Shown one piece after another: positions 1-7,918 of a stretch of DNA of 64,000 bases. The position numbers were made by a program, and so were the translations under genes. The notes beneath the pieces are model-generated. The model ran no database searches. It was given only the letters and a program-made list of their open reading frames with translations, and was not told the origin of the DNA. Each line of letters starts with the position of its first letter. The stretch's first letter is position 1. Source of the DNA: Laterigemmans sp052161645 (GTDB lineage Bacteria; Planctomycetota; Planctomycetia; Pirellulales; Pirellulaceae); assembly GCA_052161645.1 (NCBI GenBank), contig CP197414.1. One strand, given 5' to 3'.

Positions 1-1125
1 GCTGTCGCTCAGCTCGCTGATCGGTGTTTGATACTCGGTTTCTTTGGATGGTGGGGCGGCAGCCAATCTTTGGTCAAGAATCTTGCGATAGTCTTTGACT
101 TCTTTAGTTCCCAGTTGCTCCGCTTCGAGCATAGCGAAGACATCTTTGGGTTGACCATGAAACTGGCTGCTAGCGGCGATCACAACGCAGCCGGTTGCCA
201 GCACAAAGGGAAAAATGAGGCCAATCGCCAGATCGAAAATAGCCAAGCCGCGGTGCGGTTTGCCCCAGCGTTTTCGCAGCATCGAATAGGGCAGCAAAAA
301 AGTCATGTTGATCCCCACCGCGGTGGCAAAGGCGGTGATGATCTTATCTTTCTGCGTGGAAGCGATCTTGTCGGACCACCACGTAGACATCTCGCCGGTG
401 GCGGCGATGTCTTCGCGGAGCGATTCGGCAGGTTCGAAGAGGGCGCGGGGATCGGGGATAAAGCCGGCAAAAATTTCGCCCCAGGGGAGCACGCCAGCGT
501 TGGTCATGGCCGCCACGACGCCGAAAAAGCTGAGCACGACGACGCCCACCATGGCTTTGAGGATCCATTCAAAAATGCGGATCCCGCGGCTGCCCGAGTT
601 GTAGAACCAGACCACGATCAGAGCGGCCACTAGCAGGCTGCCAGCGGCTAGCACTTTGCCAGTTGGCGTGGCGCTCGCGGGCAACAGGTTTTGTTGAATG
701 GCGGCGGTTCCCAAAGCAAATTGCGGCAACGACCAGACCACGTTGGCCATCATCGTAGCAATTAGCCAACCCCAAGCGAGCGCGGGGCTGACGTGGTTGC
801 GAACGGCATCGAATGGTTTTTCGCCAGTTGACAAAGTGACGTAGCTGATCGCCGCCAGCATGACCACACCGAGGCTGATCGCCACCGGCTGAAGCCACAT
901 TAACTGATAGCCCATGATCACGCCCAAGTAGAGCGCACCTGCCAGCGAACCTCCTCCCAAGGTGATCGCGCCTTGTAGCCAACCGGGGCCGCTGAGTCGA
1001 GTGTAGGTCGCCAAGCGAACGGGCAGTCCACGGTTTTCAACCGACTTGAGCAAAGCCGTTTGTCGGTCGAGTGCTGCATCACCCGCGGGGGAACTGTCCG
1101 CCATGTTGTCGCTGGAATCCGCCAT
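1..1125 (-). CDS. Nramp-related inner-membrane transporter, 3' end outside window
   Basis: At least 375 residues are present and the frame is still open at base 1, so the C-terminus is missing. After a hydrophilic N-terminus of about 45 residues there are repeated hydrophobic segments, starting with GPGWLQGAITLGGGS and continuing with WGWLIATMMANVVWSLPQFALG and a segment near 190-207. The arrangement resembles the Nramp/divalent metal carrier family. However, the position of the canonical metal-binding DPGN reads GGGS (residues 57-60), and the region matching the second unwound helix reads LLPYSM (277-282) rather than MPH. Substrate is therefore open. It starts 12 bases after the thioredoxin reductase stop, with an AAAGGTG-like ribosome site overlapping that stop, so the two are probably co-transcribed. 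Confidence 0.7.
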   Translation of the reverse strand, partial: MADSSDNMADSSPAGDAALDRQTALLKSVENRGLPVRLATYTRLSGPGWLQGAITLGGGSLAGALYLGVIMGYQLMWLQPVAISLGVVMLAAISYVTLSTGEKPFDAVRNHVSPALAWGWLIATMMANVVWSLPQFALGTAAIQQNLLPASATPTGKVLAAGSLLVAALIVVWFYNSGSRGIRIFEWILKAMVGVVVLSFFGVVAAMTNAGVLPWGEIFAGFIPDPRALFEPAESLREDIAATGEMSTWWSDKIASTQKDKIITAFATAVGINMTFLLPYSMLRKRWGKPHRGLAIFDLAIGLIFPFVLATGCVVIAASSQFHGQPKDVFAMLEAEQLGTKEVKDYRKILDQRLAAAPPSKETEYQTPISELSDS

Positions 1126-1137
1126 CAAAATCACCTT

Positions 1138-2202
1138 TTACAGCATGTCGTGTTCGGCCAAGTATCGCTCAGCATCGAGCGCGGCCATGCAGCCGGTCCC
1201 TGCCGAAGTAATTGCTTGACGATAATAATCGTCCGAGACGTCGCCTGCCGAGAATACACCCTCCACAGTGGTGTAAGTTCGCTGGGGCGTCGTCCACTCA
1301 ATGTAACCTAATTCATTGCGTTTGATTTCGGGGCCGAGAAAAGAGGTGTTGGGCGTGTGGCCGATCGCCAAAAACAAGCCGCCGATTTCAATCTCTGTTT
1401 TCGTCTGCTGTTTGTTGTTGAGCAGACGCAAACCGGTGACTCCGCCGGTCTCTGTCCCCAGCACTTCGTCGACTTCATGGTTCCACAGCGGTTCGATATT
1501 GGGAATCCGCGTTACGCGTTCTTGCATGATCTTGGAGGCCCGCAGCACATCGCGGCGAACGACTAAGTAAACTTTGCTGGCGAATTTCGACAAGTAACTG
1601 GCCTCTTCGACGGCGCTGTCTCCGCCGCCGACGACCGCCAGCGGTTTGTTGCGGAACCGTGGCAGCGCACCATCGCAGACCGCACAGGCGCTGACGCCGC
1701 GGTTTTTGTAAGCTTCCTCACTGGGCAGCCCCAAGTAATTAGCGCGTGCTCCGGTGGCGACAATCATCGTGTGGCAGCGGAAGGAGCCGTTGTCGGCGGT
1801 GTGCACCGTCATCGGACGCTCGCCCAATTCGGTGCGAACCACGTCGTCGGTGATCACGCGGGTGCCGAAATTACGCGCTTGTTGGCGCATCAGGTTCATC
1901 AGCTCGGGGCCGGTCACCGCGTGCGCTTCTTCCTCGACCGGGGGCAGCAAATATTCTTGCTCTTTGTCGATCGCCGAATCGATAAACTGCTTGAGTTTTC
2001 CCGAGGGAAATCCCGCGTAATTTTCGACTTCGGTGGTTTGCGCCAGCTGCCCCAGCGGCAGGGTGCCCTGCATGCGATTCTCTTCGCTCATCGCACCTTC
2101 GAACACCAGCGGTTCCAAATTGGCACGTGCCGCGTAGATCGCGGCAGACCAAGCAGCGGGGCCACTACCAATGATGATCGTCTTTTCAATCTGTTCCGAC
2201 AC
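1138..2202 (-). CDS. trxB: Thioredoxin reductase (NADPH)
   Basis: A 354-residue flavoprotein that reduces thioredoxin with NADPH in the cytoplasm. The N-terminal FAD-binding motif GSGPAAWSAAIYAAR (about 12-26), the redox-active CAVC (Cys173/Cys176) followed by DGALPRF, the NADPH-binding GGGDSAVEEA and the C-terminal FAD motif GVFSAGDVSD are all visible. I start it at GTG 2202 (VSEQIEKT), which has an AAAGG site just upstream; the frame is open for 20 more codons without family-like sequence. Compared with the short E. coli form, there is an extra charged stretch of roughly 25 residues between ENYAGFPSG and TGPELMN. The Nramp-like gene follows directly; cstA diverges on the other side. Confidence 0.95.
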   Translation of the reverse strand: MSEQIEKTIIIGSGPAAWSAAIYAARANLEPLVFEGAMSEENRMQGTLPLGQLAQTTEVENYAGFPSGKLKQFIDSAIDKEQEYLLPPVEEEAHAVTGPELMNLMRQQARNFGTRVITDDVVRTELGERPMTVHTADNGSFRCHTMIVATGARANYLGLPSEEAYKNRGVSACAVCDGALPRFRNKPLAVVGGGDSAVEEASYLSKFASKVYLVVRRDVLRASKIMQERVTRIPNIEPLWNHEVDEVLGTETGGVTGLRLLNNKQQTKTEIEIGGLFLAIGHTPNTSFLGPEIKRNELGYIEWTTPQRTYTTVEGVFSAGDVSDDYYRQAITSAGTGCMAALDAERYLAEHDML

Positions 2203-2451
2203 GCGTGAACCTTTTACGGATAACAGGAGGAGGGGCGAAGAATAATAACGAAGTGACGCCAAGGTGAGTTTCGGATACCTTATCCGTCAAGCCGCCACAG
2301 GCAGAATTTGCCCGGGTATTATAAGTACCATAACTGGTTGGTCACCCACCCCTTGCGACGAATCGTCCACTCGGCTTCACCTGGCTGCCACTTTTAACTG
2401 CCGCGATCACGCTGTTTTCCCGCCTTTTTCCCTTGTTTGACATCCGCAATC

Positions 2452-4311
2452 ATGTCCACCCTGGTCGTCGCCGTCCTTTCGATGGTTGGTTTTATCGTTG
2501 CCTATAACACCTACGGTCGTTATTTGGGTAATCGATTATTTGGCTTGGACAACGCCTCGCCGGTGCCCAGCCGGGCCCAGCAAGACAACGTTGATTTTGT
2601 GCCGACCCGGCTATCGGTGATTTTTGGCCATCATTTTACCAGCATTGCCGGCACCGGGCCGATCGTGGGGCCGGCGATCGCCGTGTTTTGGGGCTGGCTG
2701 CCGGCGTTATTATGGGTCGTGTTCGGCTCCATTCTGATCGGTGGCGTGCACGATCTGTCGGCATTGGTGATCAGCATTCGCAACCGCGGGCAAACGATTG
2801 GTGAGACCGCCGGGCGGCTGATTTCGCCGCGGGCTAAACTGCTGTTTTTGACGATTTTGGCCCTCGCCTTGTGGATCGTATTGGCCGTCTTCGGGTTGGT
2901 GATCGCTTCGATTTTTGATCTCTACCCGGAATCGGTGCTGAGCGTGTGGGTGGCGATGCCGACCGCCGTGATGATTGGTTTTTGGGTGTATCGTCAAGGA
3001 GGCGGGTTGCTGGTTCCCAGTTTGGCAGGCTTGGCGTTACTATACGCGGCGGTTTATGCGGGAGCCTATTATTTGCCGCTCGATCTCAAGGCTTACCTGC
3101 CGGAAAGTGGCCTGTTTTCCAGCGCCGTGGTGGTTTGGACTTTGATCCTGTTGGCGTACGCCTTTGCCGCTTCGGTGTTGCCCGTCTGGCTGTTGCTGCA
3201 GCCCCGTGATTACATTAACAGCCATCAACTGTTCGTGGCGTTGGCGTTGCTGGTGGCCGGTTTGGTTGTCGCTTCGCTGACGGGGCAAGCCGATCTGGTC
3301 GCCACGGCTCCGGCGATTGCTCCGGCGGCAGAGATCCCCAGCGACGCGCCGCCGATCTTGCCGTTCTTATTTATCACCATCGCCTGCGGTGCTTGCAGCG
3401 GTTTTCATTGTTTAGTCAGCAGTGGCACCAGCAGCAAGCAGGTGGCCTGTGAGACCGACGCGCGGCCGGTCGGTTACGGTGCGATGCTGCTCGAAGGCGC
3501 CTTGGCGGTGGTGGTGATTTTGGCTTGCTGCGCGGGGGTCGGAATGGGACCTGTGGAGCGAGTGGTCGGTGATGACGGGGCCGATTATCGGCTGACGACC
3601 ACCGAGACGGGAGCCGCGATCACGGGGGCGGCCGCTTGGCGAAGCTATTACCGGGTCAGCGGCGGGGAGGATGGCGGCGGTGGCTGGGCCAACCACAAAT
3701 TGAAAAACAAACTTGCCGCCTTCATCGATGGGGGCGCGAATTTCATCACGGCCATCGGCGTGCCGTTGCGAATGGCGGTGGCGATCATGGCGGTGTTGGT
3801 TGCTTGTTTCGCCGCCACCACGCTCGACACGGCCACGCGTTTGCTGCGTTACGTGTTGCAGGAACTGGGGGCCACGATTCATGTGACTCCGCTGACCAAT
3901 AAATATGTCGCCACTTCCGCAGCGGTCGGCGTGGCGGTGGCAATTGCCTTGCTGGCTGGCGATCCACCGGGAACTGGAGGCATGATTCTGTGGCCCTTGT
4001 TTGGTGCGACCAATCAATTATTGGCCGGGCTGGCTTTGATGGTGGGCGTCTTTTATTTGGCCCGCCGTCGTAAACCAACTTGGCCGCTGCTGATTCCCAT
4101 GCTGCTGATGTTGACGATGCCGGCTTGGGCGATCACCTATCAGATTGTTTATCAGTGGTATCCGGCCGGAGATTGGCATTTGACGCTCTTCGGCGTATCC
4201 ATTTTGGCGTTGCAAATTTGGATGGTGGTTGAAGGCTTGCTGATCTGGCGATCGGCTCAGGGGCAGTTGGAGCCGGCGATCGTGATTCCAGCGGCGGCCT
4301 CGTCGGCTTGA
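2452..4311 (+). CDS. cstA: CstA-family pyruvate/peptide transporter (carbon starvation protein)
   Basis: A 619-residue polytopic membrane protein. The N-terminal block with YNTYGRYLGNRLFGLD, then VPTRLSVIFGHHFTSIAGTG and GPAIAVFWGWLPALLWV, is the CstA signature; hydrophobic segments continue to residue about 600. In other bacteria CstA and its paralogue BtsT/YjiY import pyruvate or peptides when carbon is scarce; the substrate here is inferred. A hydrophilic loop rich in glycine (GGEDGGGGWANHK) lies near 405-415. I chose ATG 2452; an in-frame TTG five codons earlier is possible. The gene stands alone, diverging from trxB across about 250 bases and followed after 74 bases by the keto-acid module. 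Confidence 0.9.
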   Translation: MSTLVVAVLSMVGFIVAYNTYGRYLGNRLFGLDNASPVPSRAQQDNVDFVPTRLSVIFGHHFTSIAGTGPIVGPAIAVFWGWLPALLWVVFGSILIGGVHDLSALVISIRNRGQTIGETAGRLISPRAKLLFLTILALALWIVLAVFGLVIASIFDLYPESVLSVWVAMPTAVMIGFWVYRQGGGLLVPSLAGLALLYAAVYAGAYYLPLDLKAYLPESGLFSSAVVVWTLILLAYAFAASVLPVWLLLQPRDYINSHQLFVALALLVAGLVVASLTGQADLVATAPAIAPAAEIPSDAPPILPFLFITIACGACSGFHCLVSSGTSSKQVACETDARPVGYGAMLLEGALAVVVILACCAGVGMGPVERVVGDDGADYRLTTTETGAAITGAAAWRSYYRVSGGEDGGGGWANHKLKNKLAAFIDGGANFITAIGVPLRMAVAIMAVLVACFAATTLDTATRLLRYVLQELGATIHVTPLTNKYVATSAAVGVAVAIALLAGDPPGTGGMILWPLFGATNQLLAGLALMVGVFYLARRRKPTWPLLIPMLLMLTMPAWAITYQIVYQWYPAGDWHLTLFGVSILALQIWMVVEGLLIWRSAQGQLEPAIVIPAAASSA

Positions 4312-4385
4312 TTATCTGAATTGGCTTGATTGGCTTGGTGGCAGGCGGCTTTCTCGAACCTTCTTTGAGCGTTACGATTCTAAGC

Positions 4386-5243
4386 ATGAAAATTGCAAAA
4401 TTTATCGATCGGACCAGTGGCGAAACTCAGCTCGGTGTGGTCCAAGACGTGTCGATCGCTCCTTTGCGATTGACTGGCACGCCCTATGCATGCCTCAGCG
4501 ATTTGTTGGAGGCGGTCGATCCGATCGCGGCGGTCGAATCGTTGCAGACAGCGGCGGCGGTGTCGATTGACGAGGTGATTTTGCTCCCTCCGATTGATCG
4601 TCAGGAAGTGTGGGCGGCGGGAGTGACTTACAAACGCAGCCAGACGGCCCGCATGGAAGAGTCCGAAGCGGCTGCTTCGTGTTACGATCGCGTCTACACG
4701 GCCGCCCGTCCCGAACTGTTCTTTAAAGCGACGCCCCATCGGGTTCGCGGTCACCTGCAAGCGTTGCGAATTCGAGAGGATGCCAGCTGGAACGTGCCGG
4801 AACCCGAAGTCGCGCTGGTGCTCAACCGGGGACTGCGGATCGTCGGTTTGACGATTGGTAACGACATGAGTTCGCGAGACATTGAAGGCGAGAATCCGCT
4901 CTACCTGCCGCAGGCCAAGTGTTACGATGCGGCGGCCGGCTTGGGGCCCTGGATACGGCTGGTTTCCGGGCCGGTCGAACCGGCTGAGTTGGCTGTTCAG
5001 TTGACGATTCGTCGCGGTCAGAGCGTGGTTTTCGAAGCGGCCACCTCGGCGGCTGAAATGGCTCGTGAGTTTACCGATTTGGTCAGCTGGCTGGGACGCG
5101 ACAACAGCTTTCCAGACGGCGCCGTGCTGATGACCGGCACGGGCGTTGTGCCAAATGCTGATTTTACTTTGCAAGCGGGCGATTGGGTCGACATCACGAT
5201 CGATACCATCGGTACGCTTTCCAATTCGATCATTCAAGGTTAA
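4386..5243 (+). CDS. FAH-family 2-keto-3-deoxy-pentonate dehydratase (KdaD/AraD1-like)
   Basis: A 285-residue member of the fumarylacetoacetate hydrolase fold, start ATG 4386 (MKIAKFID). Family landmarks are AAGVTYKRSQ, PELFFKATPHR, the metal-site region VPEPEVALVLN with GNDMSSRDIEGENPLYLPQ, and TGTGVVPN near the C-terminus. The GNDMSSRDIEGENPLYLPQAK block is typical of 2-dehydro-3-deoxy-arabinonate dehydratases, which make 2-oxoglutarate semialdehyde. The gene 13 bases downstream encodes a matching semialdehyde dehydrogenase, which supports this role over a generic FAH hydrolase. Upstream steps (sugar dehydrogenase, lactonase, sugar-acid dehydratase) are not in the window. Confidence 0.82.
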   Translation: MKIAKFIDRTSGETQLGVVQDVSIAPLRLTGTPYACLSDLLEAVDPIAAVESLQTAAAVSIDEVILLPPIDRQEVWAAGVTYKRSQTARMEESEAAASCYDRVYTAARPELFFKATPHRVRGHLQALRIREDASWNVPEPEVALVLNRGLRIVGLTIGNDMSSRDIEGENPLYLPQAKCYDAAAGLGPWIRLVSGPVEPAELAVQLTIRRGQSVVFEAATSAAEMAREFTDLVSWLGRDNSFPDGAVLMTGTGVVPNADFTLQAGDWVDITIDTIGTLSNSIIQG

Positions 5244-5256
5244 AGGAGTTTTTTAA

Positions 5257-6852
5257 ATGGCCACCGCACAAGCTACCACGCGGCCCGTGTTGATCGCCGG
5301 CACCTGGCGCGACGCTGATGCCAGCGGCACTTTCCAAGCCACCGACCCCAACACGGCCACGCCCCGCGAGGCCATGTTCCCGGTCAGCACTTGGGCCGAT
5401 TGCGACGCGGCGCTGGATGCTGCGGTTGCCGCCCACGCAGCGCTGCGAAAATTGCCGGCTGAGCAGATCGCCCGGTTTTTGGAGCGTTTCGCCGACCGGA
5501 TCGAAGCGGCCAAAGAGCAACTGGTGGAAACGGCTTACGCCGAAACGGGCTTGGCCAAATCGCCGCGTCTGGCTGATGTGGAACTGCCCAGAACATCGGG
5601 GCAATTGCGGAAAGCGGCTGCCGCGGCACGCAGTGGTGACTGGGCGCTGGCCACCATCGATACGGCCGCCGGCATCCGTTCTTGCTATCAATCACTCGGG
5701 CCGGTCTGCGTGTTCGGTCCCAATAATTTTCCCTTCGCGTTCAACAGCGTGGCGGGGGGCGATTTTGCCGCCGCGATTGCCGCCGGCAACCCGGTGATCG
5801 CCAAAGCCAATAGCTCGCATCCTGAGACCAGCCAGTTGTTGGCGGAGGAAGCGATGGAAGCGGCTCGCGAAACCGACATGCCGGCTGGGACCGTGCAGTT
5901 GATTTACCGCACCAGTCACGAAGATGGCGAACGCTTGGTCGCGGATCCGCGGGTGGGAGCGACCGGATACACGGGCAGCCGGGGGGCCGGTTTGAAACTA
6001 AAAGCGGCTGCCGATCAAGCTGGTAAGCCGATCTATCTTGAGCTTTCCAGCGTTAACCCGGTCGTCATTACGGCCGCCGCGCTGGCCGAGTCGGGAACTG
6101 ATATTCTTGACCAGTACCTGACTAGCGTGTTGATGGGAAGTGGCCAATTTTGCACCAATCCCGGCTTGGTCCTGTTGCCCGCGGGCGCGGATGGCGAGCA
6201 ATTTGTGGAGCGGTTGACCGAGCGGTTTCAGACAGCCCCCGCCGGCACCCTGCTCTCACCCGCAGTTGCCAAATCATTGACCGCGGCGATTGAAACGTTG
6301 CAGTCTTCGGGCGCTCAAGTGTTGACCGGCGGTGGGGCTGTGGAGAATGGGCGTTGCGCCGTGGCCAACACCCTGCTCCGCTGCGATGCGACGCAGTTTT
6401 TGAGTGATCCCGAAGCGTTCCAAACCGAAGCCTTTGGTAACGCCGCGCTGCTGGTGTTGGCCAGCGACACCTCGGAAATGATCCGCGTAATTGAGTCGCT
6501 CGAAGGCAATCTGACCGGCTGCATTTATTCAGCCAGCGAAGATGACGAATCGGCTTACGAAGCCTTGGCCTTTGCCCTCACGCCCAAAGTCGGTCGCTTG
6601 CTGAACGATAAGATGCCGACCGGCGTGGCGGTTTCGGCGGCGATGAATCATGGTGGTCCCTATCCGGCGACGGGGCATCCAGGATTTACCGCGGTGGGCG
6701 TGCCCGCTTCGCTGTTGCGATTTGGCAAGCTGACCAGTTTTGACAACGTCCGCAAACAACGTCTGCCGAGCTTGCTCGCGGATGAGAATCCAACGGGACA
6801 AACTTGGCGAATGGTTGATGGACGCTGGACGACCGATGCCGTTAGCCGTTAA
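5257..6852 (+). CDS. 2-oxoglutarate semialdehyde (2,5-dioxovalerate) dehydrogenase
   Basis: A 531-residue aldehyde dehydrogenase with ribosome site AAAGGAG eight bases before ATG 5257. The catalytic cysteine is Cys299 in GSGQFCTNPGL and the general base is Glu262 in LELSSVNP. The extended C-terminus and motifs such as FGPNNFPFAFNSVAGGDFA and NDKMPTGVAV match the 2-oxoglutarate semialdehyde branch (xylonate, arabinonate and glucarate oxidation) rather than short betaine-aldehyde types. Together with the preceding dehydratase it would complete an oxidative, non-phosphorylated pentose route into the TCA cycle. Cofactor preference cannot be read here. Confidence 0.88.
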   Translation: MATAQATTRPVLIAGTWRDADASGTFQATDPNTATPREAMFPVSTWADCDAALDAAVAAHAALRKLPAEQIARFLERFADRIEAAKEQLVETAYAETGLAKSPRLADVELPRTSGQLRKAAAAARSGDWALATIDTAAGIRSCYQSLGPVCVFGPNNFPFAFNSVAGGDFAAAIAAGNPVIAKANSSHPETSQLLAEEAMEAARETDMPAGTVQLIYRTSHEDGERLVADPRVGATGYTGSRGAGLKLKAAADQAGKPIYLELSSVNPVVITAAALAESGTDILDQYLTSVLMGSGQFCTNPGLVLLPAGADGEQFVERLTERFQTAPAGTLLSPAVAKSLTAAIETLQSSGAQVLTGGGAVENGRCAVANTLLRCDATQFLSDPEAFQTEAFGNAALLVLASDTSEMIRVIESLEGNLTGCIYSASEDDESAYEALAFALTPKVGRLLNDKMPTGVAVSAAMNHGGPYPATGHPGFTAVGVPASLLRFGKLTSFDNVRKQRLPSLLADENPTGQTWRMVDGRWTTDAVSR

Positions 6853-7027
6853 GCGTTCGCGTCCGGTGTTTAATACGGCAAACAGCACAGAACACTAATT
6901 CCTGCTCATCGCACACTAATAAAGTTAGCGTTTGAGAACTGTTGTTCTGGTTTGCGGTATTTATCGACTGTGTGTCGAACAGGCTCGACGTTTTTTCGTC
7001 TCCCTGCGCCTTTGGGTAGGGAAATGC

Positions 7028-7090
7028 CAGCGTGCGATGGTGTGTAGCCTTGAGGCGATTCGGCGTGCGCTGGTGTCTAGCCTTGAGGCG
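7028..7090 (-). repeat. Two tandem copies of a dispersed intergenic repeat
   Basis: Read on the minus strand, the unit CGCCTCAAGGCTAGACACC followed by AGCGCACGC appears at 7062-7090 and, with a few changes, at 7028-7057. The same unit occurs at 19305-19333 and, cut by an insertion sequence, at 40447-40455 plus 42111-42136. The core contains the small palindrome CAGCG-CA-CGCTG. No coding function is apparent. Confidence 0.8.
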
Positions 7091-7092
7091 AA

Positions 7093-7160
7093 AGGAGCTG
7101 GCTGAGATTTGTACATCGCTTAAGAAACCAGATCGCTTTTGTAAGGACGGGAAGATTTTC
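7093..7160 (+). pseudogene. Remnant of the 3' end of a TPR-protein gene
   Basis: Bases from 7094 on align with bases from 10753 on, covering the last codons of the intact TPR gene and the sequence after its stop. The intact copy reads ELAKICKALRKPDRFL; the remnant reads ELAEICTSLKKPDRFC in the matching frame, with a one-base loss near the stop. Roughly four of five bases match over about 70 positions, with similarity continuing past the stop into TTTTCACC. Nothing upstream of the remnant matches the gene; it directly abuts a dispersed repeat copy. This suggests that another copy of the module, or of its end, once lay here. Confidence 0.7.
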
Positions 7161-7825
7161 ACCACTCTTGCTATCGGTACTTCGTGGGTATCAATAGCGG
7201 CTAATTGATACCTTAATGATATCAATTTGCGGGGAGGCTCAGCACCTCGATACAAGTCTTTCGTATTTATGCAAGGTAAACTGGTTGGCTTCCATCGTTC
7301 GTCGCAACATTTCGCGATACCAGCCTTGCCGCGTCTTCCCGCCCGAATAGTGACGATTAGCGTTCCCATCATAATACAGTAATCGAATAACACACTAATC
7401 GAATAACACACTAATCTTCACTCATCGCACACTAATAACATTAACGATATAGAACCGGTGTTTCGAATTCAGTAGCAAATGACATGATTTTCAAGATGTA
7501 CTTCACCGCGAATCAGCTTGAAACAATTCTTTCGCAACTGTTCGCAGCTTGGAAACGCAGAGTCGTGGAGCTCATGAATCTCGGTGATGCGCTCTCCGTA
7601 TCCGACATCGGCATGTATGCGAGGAGGCTACGACGTCGCGCAATGGCTCGCATCGGGGTTTCGTGGGGCAAGACGTGTTTTCGGATTGGCCGCGAGGTTA
7701 TGTGGGTATGACGGTTTTGCGGGGGTGCGCCCGGGTATTGATGCGACATGAAGTTTGCACGAAAATGAGGCGAACTTGAATTATTTGTTTCAAGCTCCGT
7801 CCCATTTTCGTTCTCCGTTCCTTGA

Positions 7826-7850
7826 TGGGACACACTAGCTTTGTGTCCCA
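7826..7850. promoter_or_regulatory. Perfect 9-bp hairpin upstream of the HSP90-like gene
   Basis: TGGGACACA (7826-7834) and TGTGTCCCA (7842-7850) are exact inverted repeats around a 7-base loop, 68 bases before the HSP90-like start. No T-run follows, so it is not a classical terminator. An operator or a leader structure is possible; nothing in the sequence decides. Confidence 0.4.
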
Positions 7851-7918
7851 GGCTGGACCCTGCACGACTTACTTTTGGCAATTACGATGCGTATGCCACA
7901 GGCTTATCAAAGGAATAA

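Larger units (their letters stand above)
6892..7458. repeat. Imperfect direct repeats flanking the debris
   Basis: The 18-base string CTCATCGCACACTAATAA occurs at 6905-6922 and again at 7421-7438. Similarity extends on both sides to about 50 bases (6892-6942 and 7408-7458), including a shared ..TTA.CG....AGAAC.G tail. Just before the second copy a 16-base unit (AATCGAATAACACACT) is repeated in tandem. The repeats are 516 bases apart and bracket the dispersed repeats and the TPR remnant. Confidence 0.7.
6853..7918 (+). other. Long intergenic stretch with repeats and gene debris
   Basis: No convincing gene in 1,066 bases. It holds a pair of imperfect direct repeats (6892-6942 and 7408-7458), two copies of a dispersed repeat (7028-7090), a decayed TPR gene end (7093-7160), and a perfect 9-bp hairpin (7826-7850). 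It is visibly more AT-rich than the flanking genes. Open frames on either strand have no family-like sequence and no good ribosome sites. The stretch separates the keto-acid module from the HSP90-like gene. Confidence 0.7.

Noticed and set aside
6842..7411. 189-codon minus-strand frame
   Set aside because: No ribosome site, no family-like sequence, runs through dispersed repeats and the TPR remnant.
7484..7711. 75-codon plus-strand frame before the HSP90-like gene
   Set aside because: No recognisable sequence, no good ribosome site, and an equally long antisense frame exists.
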